From positions 2,775,501 to 2,839,500 of the forward strand of contig NZ_FNRV01000001.1 of the NCBI RefSeq assembly GCF_900105115.1: a stretch of DNA of 64,000 bases, read 5' to 3'. Source of the DNA: Pseudomonas mohnii (GTDB lineage: Bacteria > Pseudomonadota > Gammaproteobacteria > Pseudomonadales > Pseudomonadaceae). Below the pieces are notes generated by a model that saw nothing but the letters and a program-made list of their open reading frames with translations, had not been told where the DNA came from and did no database searches. Of the stretch, positions 29,788 to 37,437 are shown one piece after another (position 1 is the first letter of the stretch; the number at the start of each line of letters is the position of its first letter). Both the position numbers and the translations under genes were made by a program.

Positions 29788-30117
29788 TTATCCGCGTGCA
29801 GGCCGCCAGTAAATGCGGACATTGCCCTCCATGCCCTGCTGGTAAATCGTGTACGGCAACACAACGGTGTCCAGTACTCCCGACAGGGCAAGGTCCAGCA
29901 GAACGAATGGAACGAGGATACCCGTGGGATCGGGCGGCGCATTTAATACACAAAAATCGTAGGCCAACCCGCTGTAGACCCGAGGAATGGACTGGCAATA
30001 GGTTTTTTGCCTTCGAAGCCCCCGAGCCGCGTCTGCATCCTCCTGCAGCACCGTTGTAACGGTTCCGCAACCCACCAGCGTCAGTGCGATGGCACCCAAT
30101 GCAACCGCCATTTTCAT
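29788..30117 (-). CDS. YceK/YidQ-family small lipoprotein
   Basis: A 109-residue lipoprotein. The signal MKMAVALGAIALTLVGCG contains the lipobox LVGC. The mature part has RVYSGLAYDFC and a hydrophobic segment (GILVPFVLLDLALSGVLDTV) ending in VLPYTIYQQ, the characteristic YceK/YidQ pattern. Its function is unknown. I use the start at 30117 because it gives a proper signal peptide; an upstream ATG would add 22 residues without one. It stands between the two LPS runs with gaps of about 150 bases either side. Confidence 0.85.
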   Translation of the reverse strand: MKMAVALGAIALTLVGCGTVTTVLQEDADAARGLRRQKTYCQSIPRVYSGLAYDFCVLNAPPDPTGILVPFVLLDLALSGVLDTVVLPYTIYQQGMEGNVRIYWRPARG

Positions 30118-30275
30118 TGTCAAAGTCTGCCCTCCGAGAACGTCAGGCAAACTAGCACCGTGGTCATTCAGGCCACAGTTCATGGCTTCTCAAGATCGCG
30201 TAGGACAATTCCCAGGGACTTGTCCCGATTTATTGCTGGCTGTTCGGGCCTCCTCGACTGGCTTACGAAGGCGAT

Positions 30276-31727
30276 TCAGTCAGCACTGACGATGTCTTTG
30301 GGCAAACGCTCATCGATGACTCGATAGAGGGCGCTGCTTTGCGGCCAGTTACGCATGAACCTCGCCCGATCCCGCGCATACGCCGGCGCGAAGCTGCCGA
30401 GCGAGCCGTGCTGACACATCGAATCCAGGTCGATCAGCGCCCAGCGATCCTGCTGCCAGAACAGGTTGTGCCCCTTGAAATCGCCATGACTGATGCGCGC
30501 TCGAATCAATTCGGCGAACAGGTGATCCAGCGCCAACAACTCGGCCTCTGGAGCGTCGCCATTTTCAACGTAAGGCGCAAAACGCTCGATGATATCCGGC
30601 CCCGGTAGATACTCGGTGACCAGATAGGCACGGCTGCGCAGCCAGAAAAAACGCTTCTCCAGCAACGCCAGGGGTTTGGGCGTAGCGATGCCAAGGAACG
30701 CCAGGCGATTGCCTTCGCGCCAGGAATGCCAGGCACGACTCGGGCGCCAGAAGCGTTTGAGCCAATGGGCGAAACCCTTGATGTTATAGCGCTTGATGAC
30801 CAGTGTACGACCGCCCGCCTCGACCTTGCCGACACTCGCCGCGCCGCCAGTCTTGTACAGATGGCCCTGATCGAGCAAGGCATCGGCCTGCGCCAGAACC
30901 GGCAGCATCGCCGCCTCTTCTTCGCGACGAATGGCCTGCAAACCGAATGCGCCACGCCGGACACTGAACAGCGTGCAATCGCGACCGACCTTGATCAGGA
31001 AGTCTTTGAGGCGCCAGCTGCGGACCTTGTCGATCTGTTTCTGCAAGGCCTCCATGGGCAAGGCATGCTCGCCGTTGCTCAACAGGTAATAGACCAGCAA
31101 CTCCTCGATGTACGGCTCCATTGACTTGGGCAACTGGGCAAAAAACACCCCGAGGTTTTCCAGGACTTTCTGGCGCGACAATGGCTGGCCAGGCGTTTCG
31201 CTGCGGATCCCGGCGCCATCGATCAAATAGAGGCGATTGCCCTGGCGCAAGAGGTTGTCCAGGTGCAAGTCTTCCTGCCAAAGGCCCTTGCGGTGCATTT
31301 GCCCGATCGCGCCCAGGGCTTCTGCGAGGACGGCTGATTGCTCATCGGCCAGCATTGGCAGGTGTTCAACCCGCTTCCAGGCATCATCGAGGCTTTCGGC
31401 GCCCTCAAGAAAATCGAACAGCAGCCAACCGCCCTCGCCATCCTTGAGGCCATCGGCCAACAACAGTGGCGTGGTCAGTCCTTGTTCGGCGAGTAGACGA
31501 ACGCCAGCCAGCTCTCGCTGAAAATGCCGCGCCGCCTTGCTGCCCACCAACAGCTTGGCCAATACCGGGCGTCCGCGCCAGATACCGGCGCCCACATAAC
31601 GCTGCCCCGGTAAAACCCGTAACAGGCTCAGCAACTGCAAATCGGCCGGCCCGGCGGCATCGGCCAACGAGAGGCTAAGCGGCAGGCTCGGGCTACGGCC
31701 AGCGTTTTTCAGCTCGGACAAGTGCAT
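30276..31727 (-). CDS. Double kinase-domain LPS-core protein (PA5006-like)
   Basis: A 483-residue protein with two tandem WaaP/InaA-like kinase folds. Domain 1 has QEDLHLDNLL at 151-160, with Asp153 as predicted catalytic base and Asn158, plus the metal Asp170 in LIDGAG; the His-Arg of the classic HRD is replaced by Gln-Glu. Domain 2 has SHGDFKGHNLFW with Asp416 and Asn421, Asp433 in LIDLDSM, and the candidate Lys312 in LVIKRYN. Both domains therefore keep the catalytic aspartate. Sugar phosphorylation on the LPS core is the obvious role but unproven. The start shares one base with the wapQ stop (TGATG). Confidence 0.85.
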   Translation of the reverse strand: MHLSELKNAGRSPSLPLSLSLADAAGPADLQLLSLLRVLPGQRYVGAGIWRGRPVLAKLLVGSKAARHFQRELAGVRLLAEQGLTTPLLLADGLKDGEGGWLLFDFLEGAESLDDAWKRVEHLPMLADEQSAVLAEALGAIGQMHRKGLWQEDLHLDNLLRQGNRLYLIDGAGIRSETPGQPLSRQKVLENLGVFFAQLPKSMEPYIEELLVYYLLSNGEHALPMEALQKQIDKVRSWRLKDFLIKVGRDCTLFSVRRGAFGLQAIRREEEAAMLPVLAQADALLDQGHLYKTGGAASVGKVEAGGRTLVIKRYNIKGFAHWLKRFWRPSRAWHSWREGNRLAFLGIATPKPLALLEKRFFWLRSRAYLVTEYLPGPDIIERFAPYVENGDAPEAELLALDHLFAELIRARISHGDFKGHNLFWQQDRWALIDLDSMCQHGSLGSFAPAYARDRARFMRNWPQSSALYRVIDERLPKDIVSAD

Positions 31728-32479
31728 CAGCGTTGCTCCTTGTGGTCGCGGCGCGCGGTCAGTCGCGCTGCCCAGCTATCGACCAGCGAACTGTCCTGCG
31801 CTTGATCCAGGTACGCGGCCAACAGCTCGCGTACTTGCGCGGTACTCCACACAGACGCCCGACGCAGCAACGGCTCCAGATCCTTGACCCGGTCACGCTG
31901 ACCAAACAGCAACGGCCGGGTCTTTTCCAGGTCGATCAACTGGGCTTGATAGCCGTCACCGGTGGCCCGCAGAAATATGTGCTTGGGATAAAAACAGCCG
32001 TGCACCTGGCGCCGGCTGTGCACAAGCCGCGCCAATTGCCCGCAGGCCCGCAATATGGCCGAGTGCTGCGCCTCGCTCAGGTCCGACCAGCGCTGCAACA
32101 GCGAATCCAGGTCATCCCAGCCATCCAGGGCACGTGTCAGCAGAATGGCCCGGACTTCGCCATTGACTCTGCGCTGACCGAAGAACGCCGCTTCCAACGC
32201 CGGAATACCGAGCTTTTCGTAGCGGCTGATGTTGCGGAATTCGCGGGCGAAACTGGGCTCGCCAAAAGGCGCATGCAAAGTGCGCATCAGGTAGTTGCTT
32301 TGGCGCTTGAGGTAAAAACCATGACCTTCCAGGTTCAGTCGAAACACGCTGCTCCAGCCGCCAGGAACAGAGTTGGGCTCGTCCACGGCATCCAGCTGCC
32401 GGGTCCAGAGGGCGTCGAAAGTGCCGAGACCGTGGCGCTCAAGCAGCTCACGGTCTTCAGCCGCCAGGAAATCAGTCAT
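31727..32479 (-). CDS. wapQ: WapQ-like LPS kinase homologue lacking the catalytic Asp
   Basis: A 250-residue InaA/WaaP-family protein. Lys59 in FYLKRQ fits the ATP-binding lysine and Asp183 in LIDLEKTR the metal-binding Asp. Where WaaP has HRDCYICHF, this protein reads HGCFYPKHI, so the catalytic Asp position is Cys162. It may be inactive as a kinase or use another residue. It overlaps wapP by four bases and the double-kinase gene by one. The name follows the position of PA5007. Confidence 0.86.
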   Translation of the reverse strand: MTDFLAAEDRELLERHGLGTFDALWTRQLDAVDEPNSVPGGWSSVFRLNLEGHGFYLKRQSNYLMRTLHAPFGEPSFAREFRNISRYEKLGIPALEAAFFGQRRVNGEVRAILLTRALDGWDDLDSLLQRWSDLSEAQHSAILRACGQLARLVHSRRQVHGCFYPKHIFLRATGDGYQAQLIDLEKTRPLLFGQRDRVKDLEPLLRRASVWSTAQVRELLAAYLDQAQDSSLVDSWAARLTARRDHKEQR

Positions 32480-33210
32480 TCACGCCCCTCGAAAAATCTC
32501 ACCACGTGCCGGATCCGTTTTTTGTCGGCCGCATTGAGCCGGGTCCGTTGGCGGTATTGCAAGTAAAAGCGCAGGCGCTGGGTAGCCGACAAGTGATACT
32601 TGGCGACCTTGTCGAGACACGCCAGATCCTTGGTAATGCGGTACTTGAGCCAGAAACCGCGCCAAAAATCACCGTTGGGGCAATCGATCAGGAACAGCCT
32701 GGCCTGATCGTCGATCAGCAGGTTGCGCCATTTCAAATCGTTATGGGTAAAGCGGTGATCGTGCATGGTCCGGGTGTAGCCGGCCAACTGGCGGCTGACC
32801 GTGTCGACCCACGCACGGTCTGCCAGTTTCAGGTCGTGCCGGTCGGCCAGCGCCGACAAGTCTTCGGTATGCGGCAGCTCGCGGGTGATCATCGCCCCTC
32901 GATCGTAAGCCGCGCCGCGCCGCTCCAGGCCCCACGCTACGACCTCGGCGGTGGGAATGCCCCATTTGGCGAAGCGCTTGAGGTTCTGCCATTCCATTTT
33001 CACCCTCGGCTTGCCGAGGTAGCGGCGCAGGCCTTTGCCTGCCCCGACATAGCGTTTGACGTAATAGTTGACGCCATTGCGCTGTACGCGGATGACCTCG
33101 GACAGCGGATCACGTGTCAGGCGTTCACCCTCAAGCGCAAACACTGCCTCCAGACTGCCGAAGTCGTCTGCCAGATCGCTGTATGCCGGTTCCAGTGTCC
33201 AGCCCGACAT
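32476..33210 (-). CDS. wapP: LPS core heptose kinase WapP
   Basis: A 244-residue member of the lipopolysaccharide kinase family. The key residues are visible: Lys52 in YYVKRYVG, the catalytic loop THNDLKWRNLL with Asp158 and Asn163, and Asp176 in LIDCPNG. The family phosphorylates heptoses of the inner core, which stabilises the outer membrane and resists cationic compounds. It is coupled to waaP by TGATG and to wapQ by ATGA. The position equals PA5008. Confidence 0.88.
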   Translation of the reverse strand: MSGWTLEPAYSDLADDFGSLEAVFALEGERLTRDPLSEVIRVQRNGVNYYVKRYVGAGKGLRRYLGKPRVKMEWQNLKRFAKWGIPTAEVVAWGLERRGAAYDRGAMITRELPHTEDLSALADRHDLKLADRAWVDTVSRQLAGYTRTMHDHRFTHNDLKWRNLLIDDQARLFLIDCPNGDFWRGFWLKYRITKDLACLDKVAKYHLSATQRLRFYLQYRQRTRLNAADKKRIRHVVRFFEGRE

Positions 33211-34016
33211 CAGAGCGCATCCCCATATCGCTGCTTACGGTCGTAGAGTTTGTTGGCCTTGCCTTCGAGCCAGGCCAGCAGCGACGCTTCTTCGGCGAGG
33301 ATCTGGCGCAGTGGCTGCTGGAAGTAACCCTTGAGGAAACGCAACTTGTCGCGCCGGGTCAATCCGATATCCAGCGCTGAAAAATACAGCGCCGCCAGAT
33401 CCTTGTTGCGCCAGCGCCGGGTGATCGCCGGGCGGGTCTGGGCGCGGTGCAGGTCGATCACCGAGAGCTTGAAGTCGTCTGCGGTGACCGGTTTGTCGGT
33501 GTGCAGCAGGAAGTGGCAGATGTAGCAATCGCGATGGTTGACCCCGGCGCGGTGCATCATGCCGGTCATGCGCGCCACTTCGGCGATCAGCGCACGCTTG
33601 AGTTTTGGCTCCGGCGGTTGTCTGACCCAATCGATGCTGAAATCTTCGAGGCTGACGGTCGGTGCCAGCTCTTCGGTGACGATGAACGAATGCTGATCCG
33701 CCGGGTTGCTGCCCTTTTCGCCGTAAGCCACGGCGGTCATGGTCGGCACGCCGACTTCCTGCAGGCGCTGGATGGCTTTCCACTCCTGGCCCGCGCCGAG
33801 TACCGGTAACTTGGCGGTGAGCAGGTTCTTGAAGATCTCACCCCAGCCGATGCCACGATGAATCTTCACGAAAAACCCGTTGCCGTCCACTTCAGTGCGC
33901 AGGGTGCGGCGAGCTTCGAGCTCGCGGTACACCTCGCCCTGAAGCCCCTCGACTTCCGCGAACGGGTCGCGTCCAGCCCAAAGGCTCTTGAACGGTTCAG
34001 CCAGCATCAACTTCAT
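33210..34016 (-). CDS. waaP: LPS core heptose I kinase WaaP (RfaP)
   Basis: A 268-residue sugar kinase that phosphorylates the first heptose of the LPS core; in P. aeruginosa it is essential for a functional outer membrane. The sequence has FFVKIHRGIGWGEIFKNLL with Lys51, the catalytic loop NHRDCYICHFLL with Asp163, and VIDLHRAQ with the metal Asp. The standard family length is 268. It overlaps waaG by four bases and wapP by one base. Confidence 0.96.
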   Translation of the reverse strand: MKLMLAEPFKSLWAGRDPFAEVEGLQGEVYRELEARRTLRTEVDGNGFFVKIHRGIGWGEIFKNLLTAKLPVLGAGQEWKAIQRLQEVGVPTMTAVAYGEKGSNPADQHSFIVTEELAPTVSLEDFSIDWVRQPPEPKLKRALIAEVARMTGMMHRAGVNHRDCYICHFLLHTDKPVTADDFKLSVIDLHRAQTRPAITRRWRNKDLAALYFSALDIGLTRRDKLRFLKGYFQQPLRQILAEEASLLAWLEGKANKLYDRKQRYGDAL

Positions 34017-35137
34017 TCAGCGTGCTCCGCCAGAATCACATCGGCCGCGTGCTGCGGCATGCTATAGAGGTCGGCCGTCTCGGCGAAGGCCACACCGTTG
34101 CGGCTCCAGGCCGCCCGTGCTTGAGCGTCGTTCAACATGCCCGTCAGATACTGCGTCAATTGCGCCTGCTCGAACGGTTCGTCCAGCACCAGGCCGGCAT
34201 CGGCCTCGGCAATGTAATGGGCGTAACCGCACACCGCACTCACCAGCACCGGCAACCCGGCCACCAGCGCTTCAAGCAGCACAGTGCCGGTGTTTTCGTT
34301 GTACGCCGGATGGATCAACAGATCGGCACCGAGCAGGAAGCGCGGAATATCGCTGCGACCCTTGAGGAACGTCACGTTATCGCCAAGCCCCAACGTGGCG
34401 CTCTGCATCTGGAATAACTTGGGGTCGTCCTGACCAATTACAAACAGCCGGGTGCGTTTCTTCAGATCAGCGGGCAACGCGGCCAAGGCCTTGAGGCTGC
34501 GATCCACGCCTTTGGTCTTGAATCCGGAACCGATCTGGACCAACAGCAGCTCATCATCCTTCAAGCTGAATTCGGCGCGGAAGCCGGCGCGGATTTCGTC
34601 CGCATCCGCCGGGCGGCGACGGTCCTGGGCAATGCCTGGCGGCAGCAGGTGGAAGCGCTCCAGCGGCGTGTCGTAGTGCTTGATGAACAACGGTTGCTGC
34701 ACTTCGGAAATCATCAGGATTTCAGTCTTGGCATCCCTGGCGAACACCGCGCGCTCGTACTCGGCGAAGTGGCGATAGCGACCCCAGCGACGGTACAGCG
34801 AGTTGCGCAGGTTTTGCGCTTTGTCTTCGAAGCAACCGTCGGCGGCGTAATAGACGTCCAGGCCCGGCATTTTGTTGAAGCCGATCAAGCGATCGACCGG
34901 ACGCTTGGCCAGGTCCGCCTCCATCCACTCGCTGAGTTTTTCGTTGCGCCGGTGGTTGAAGAACGCCTTGACCGGTGCGACCAGCACTTCAAAGCCCGGC
35001 GGCACGTCCCCCTCCCAGATCAACGTGTAGACGCGAATCTGGTGACCGCGCTTTTGGCACTCCAGGGCAATGCGCATGAAGTCACGCTGCAAGCCGCCAA
35101 AGGGGAAATATTTGTACAGGACAAATGCCAATTGCAT
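34013..35137 (-). CDS. waaG: LPS core glycosyltransferase WaaG
   Basis: A 374-residue GT-B family 4 enzyme that adds the first outer-core sugar to heptose II. It starts MQLAFVLYKYFPFGGLQRD, the classic WaaG N-terminus, and has VDRLIGFNKMPGLDVYYAAD near residue 82 and NENTGTVLLEALVAGLPVL near residue 280 containing the EX7E-type nucleotide-sugar site. In P. aeruginosa the corresponding enzyme adds galactosamine. Coupled by TGATG to waaC and by ATGA to waaP. Confidence 0.96.
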   Translation of the reverse strand: MQLAFVLYKYFPFGGLQRDFMRIALECQKRGHQIRVYTLIWEGDVPPGFEVLVAPVKAFFNHRRNEKLSEWMEADLAKRPVDRLIGFNKMPGLDVYYAADGCFEDKAQNLRNSLYRRWGRYRHFAEYERAVFARDAKTEILMISEVQQPLFIKHYDTPLERFHLLPPGIAQDRRRPADADEIRAGFRAEFSLKDDELLLVQIGSGFKTKGVDRSLKALAALPADLKKRTRLFVIGQDDPKLFQMQSATLGLGDNVTFLKGRSDIPRFLLGADLLIHPAYNENTGTVLLEALVAGLPVLVSAVCGYAHYIAEADAGLVLDEPFEQAQLTQYLTGMLNDAQARAAWSRNGVAFAETADLYSMPQHAADVILAEHAE

Positions 35138-36198
35138 CAGCGCAGCTCCTCAGCCAGTAACAACGTGCTCAGTCGGCTCGCGACACGCTCAGGATTCAGA
35201 CGCGTGAAGCACAGCGGCCACTCGCGTTTCAGGTCGAACCGACGGGCATCTTCGGCCGTCGGTTGATAGGTGCATTTCTTTTGCAGGCACGGCGCGCAAG
35301 GGAAGTCGCTGGCCAGGTGAATCTGCGACTTGCCATAGGCCCCGGTCAGGCCCGGATTGGTCGGGCCGAACAGTGACAGCGTCGGCACATCCAGTGCAGC
35401 GGCCAGATGACCCAAGCCGGTGTCCACTGCCACGCAGCCTTGCGCGCCGGCCAACACTTTGCCAACACCGGCCAGATTCAGCTTGGGCAGCACTTCGACG
35501 TGCTTCATGTCTTTGGCGATGCGCTCGGCGCGGGCCTTCTCGACGGCATTGCCCCAAGGCAACTTCACCCCGACGCCCAGATACCCGACACGCTCGGCCA
35601 GCTCGCGCCAGTAGGCTTCGGGCCAGTGCTTGGTGTCCCAGGTGGTGCCGTGCAGAAACAGCACGTAAGGATTCTTGCGTGGCAATTCCACCAGACGCTC
35701 GACGCTCAGACCGTAATCGCCCAAGCCCTTGGGCAGGTCATAGCCGAGGGCGATGGCGAATAACTGACGGACCCGCTCCACCGCGTGCTGGCCACGGGCA
35801 ACCGCCAGGCGCCGATCATAGAAACGCGCAGCGATCGGCTCGCGTGCCGAGCTTTTATCGAGGCCGGCCACCGGCGCCTTGACGTAACGGGTCAGCCAGG
35901 CGCTTTTCAGCAGGCCCTGGGCATCGATGACCAGATCGTATTTAGTCGCACGAACGCTTTGCTTGAAGCGCTTCCACTCCCCGCTCTTGATGGTCTGCCA
36001 GATGTTCTTGCGCCAGCGACGGATCGCCACCGGAATCACCTTGCCCACCGCCGGGTGCCAGGTCGGGATCTCGGCAAAACCCTCTTCCACCACCCAATCG
36101 AACTTGATGCCGGGAATCGCCCGCGCAGCATCGGTCAATGCCGGTAACGCATGAATCACGTCGCCCAGCGATGAAGTCTTGATCAGCAGTACCCGCAA
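35137..36198 (-). CDS. waaC: LPS heptosyltransferase I WaaC
   Basis: A 353-residue family 9 glycosyltransferase adding heptose I to Kdo. Its N-terminus MRVLLIKTSSLGDVIHALPAL is diagnostic, and VAVDTGLGHLAAALDVPTLSLFGPTNP near residue 260 forms the ADP-heptose binding site. The substrate comes from hldE about 20 kb away. One base separates its start from the waaF stop, so the two are certainly cotranscribed. Confidence 0.97.
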   Translation of the reverse strand: MRVLLIKTSSLGDVIHALPALTDAARAIPGIKFDWVVEEGFAEIPTWHPAVGKVIPVAIRRWRKNIWQTIKSGEWKRFKQSVRATKYDLVIDAQGLLKSAWLTRYVKAPVAGLDKSSAREPIAARFYDRRLAVARGQHAVERVRQLFAIALGYDLPKGLGDYGLSVERLVELPRKNPYVLFLHGTTWDTKHWPEAYWRELAERVGYLGVGVKLPWGNAVEKARAERIAKDMKHVEVLPKLNLAGVGKVLAGAQGCVAVDTGLGHLAAALDVPTLSLFGPTNPGLTGAYGKSQIHLASDFPCAPCLQKKCTYQPTAEDARRFDLKREWPLCFTRLNPERVASRLSTLLLAEELR

Positions 36199-36199
36199 G

Positions 36200-37234
36200 C
36201 TATTGGACCTCGACCACAGTGCCCTGCAAACGCTGCAAGGCTTCGTTCACCGCTTGCGGCATGAGCTGGCGCAGGCAGTTGTAATGACCGAAGCGGCAGG
36301 TGCGGTCGAAGCAGGGACTGCATTCGATGCCCAGGCGCACGATCTCGACATGCTCGGCCAGCGGCGGCGTGAAACCCGGCGACGTCGAACCGTAGACCGC
36401 CACCAGGGGACGATTCAGGGCGGCGGCGACGTGCATCAGGCCGGAGTCGTTGGACACGACCGAATCGGCGCAGGACAGCAGATCGATCGCCTCGGCCAGC
36501 GAAGTGCCACCACTGAGGTTCACCGATTCTTCGCGCAAACCGGGAATCAGGCGCGAACGAATGTCCTCGCCCACGGCGTGATCGTTTTTCGAACCGAACA
36601 GCCAGACTTGCCAGCCCTCGCGGATCTTCGCTTCGGCGACCTTGGCGTAGTGCTCGGACGGCCAGCGCTTGGACTCGCCGAACTCGGCGCCCGGGCACAG
36701 CGCCAGCACCGGACGATCGAGGGCCAGACCGAACTTGGCCAGTGCCGCTTCGCGGGTCACCGGGTCGATCCGCAGGCTCGGCCGTGGGTAAGGCTTGGGC
36801 AATTCAACACCCGGCTCGTACGCCAGGGCCATGAAGCGCTCGATCATCAGCGGGTAACGTTCCTTGTCCAGCGTGCGCACGTCATTGAGCAGGCCGTAAC
36901 GGAACTCACCGCGCCAACCGGTGCGCTTGGGAATGCCGGCAAAGAACGGCACCAGCGCCGACTTCAGGGAATTGGGCAACAGGATCGCCTGGTCGTACTG
37001 GTCGGCCAGGGATTTTCCGATACGCCGACGCGTCGCCAGCTCCAGCGCGCCGTGACCGAGCGGAAAGCTCAAGGCCTGGCGGACTTCGGGCATGCGCTCA
37101 AGAATCGGCCGGCTCCACTCGGGGGCCAGCACGTCGATTTCGCATTGCGGGTGGCGTTGTTTGAGACACTGAAACAGTGTCTGCGCCATCACCATGTCAC
37201 CGACCCAACTGGGCCCAACGATCAGAATTTTCAT
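36200..37234 (-). CDS. waaF: LPS heptosyltransferase II WaaF
   Basis: A 344-residue family 9 glycosyltransferase adding heptose II. It begins MKILIVGPSWVGDMVMAQTL, typical of WaaF, and contains DSVVSNDSGLMHVAAAL near residue 250 and CFDRTCRFGHYNC at the end. The ORF can extend 21 codons further, but MKIL at 37234 is the family start. It is first in the seven-gene run waaF-waaC-waaG-waaP-wapP-wapQ-double kinase. A REP doublet lies between it and glnE. Confidence 0.97.
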   Translation of the reverse strand: MKILIVGPSWVGDMVMAQTLFQCLKQRHPQCEIDVLAPEWSRPILERMPEVRQALSFPLGHGALELATRRRIGKSLADQYDQAILLPNSLKSALVPFFAGIPKRTGWRGEFRYGLLNDVRTLDKERYPLMIERFMALAYEPGVELPKPYPRPSLRIDPVTREAALAKFGLALDRPVLALCPGAEFGESKRWPSEHYAKVAEAKIREGWQVWLFGSKNDHAVGEDIRSRLIPGLREESVNLSGGTSLAEAIDLLSCADSVVSNDSGLMHVAAALNRPLVAVYGSTSPGFTPPLAEHVEIVRLGIECSPCFDRTCRFGHYNCLRQLMPQAVNEALQRLQGTVVEVQ

Positions 37235-37308
37235 GTGGTTTCCAAAAACGATCCGGGGAGGCCTATGCCTCCCCGCCTCGAAAATTCTACAGAACAACGC
37301 AAATCTAC

Positions 37309-37409
37309 TGTAGGAGCGAGCCTGCTCGCGATGGTCGTTAACGATAACGTGGCAAGTCTGGCACCCCGCGGCGCTCTCAAGTTCATCGCGAGCAGGCTCG
37401 CTCCTACAG
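37309..37409. repeat. REP doublet between waaF and glnE
   Basis: TGTAGGAGCGAGCCTGCTCG faces CGAGCAGGCTCGCTCCTACA with about 60 bases between. The inner part contains GATGGTCGTTAACGATAACG, shared in degenerate form with the doublets near 14.5, 50.8 and 63.5 kb. Confidence 0.92.
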
Positions 37410-37437
37410 GGGATATTGGCGTATCAAATATCCCGTT

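Noticed and set aside
37309..37409. Possible transposon ends or attachment sites
   Set aside because: The inverted arms match the REP family that recurs at least six times in the window, with no transposase nearby or target duplication.
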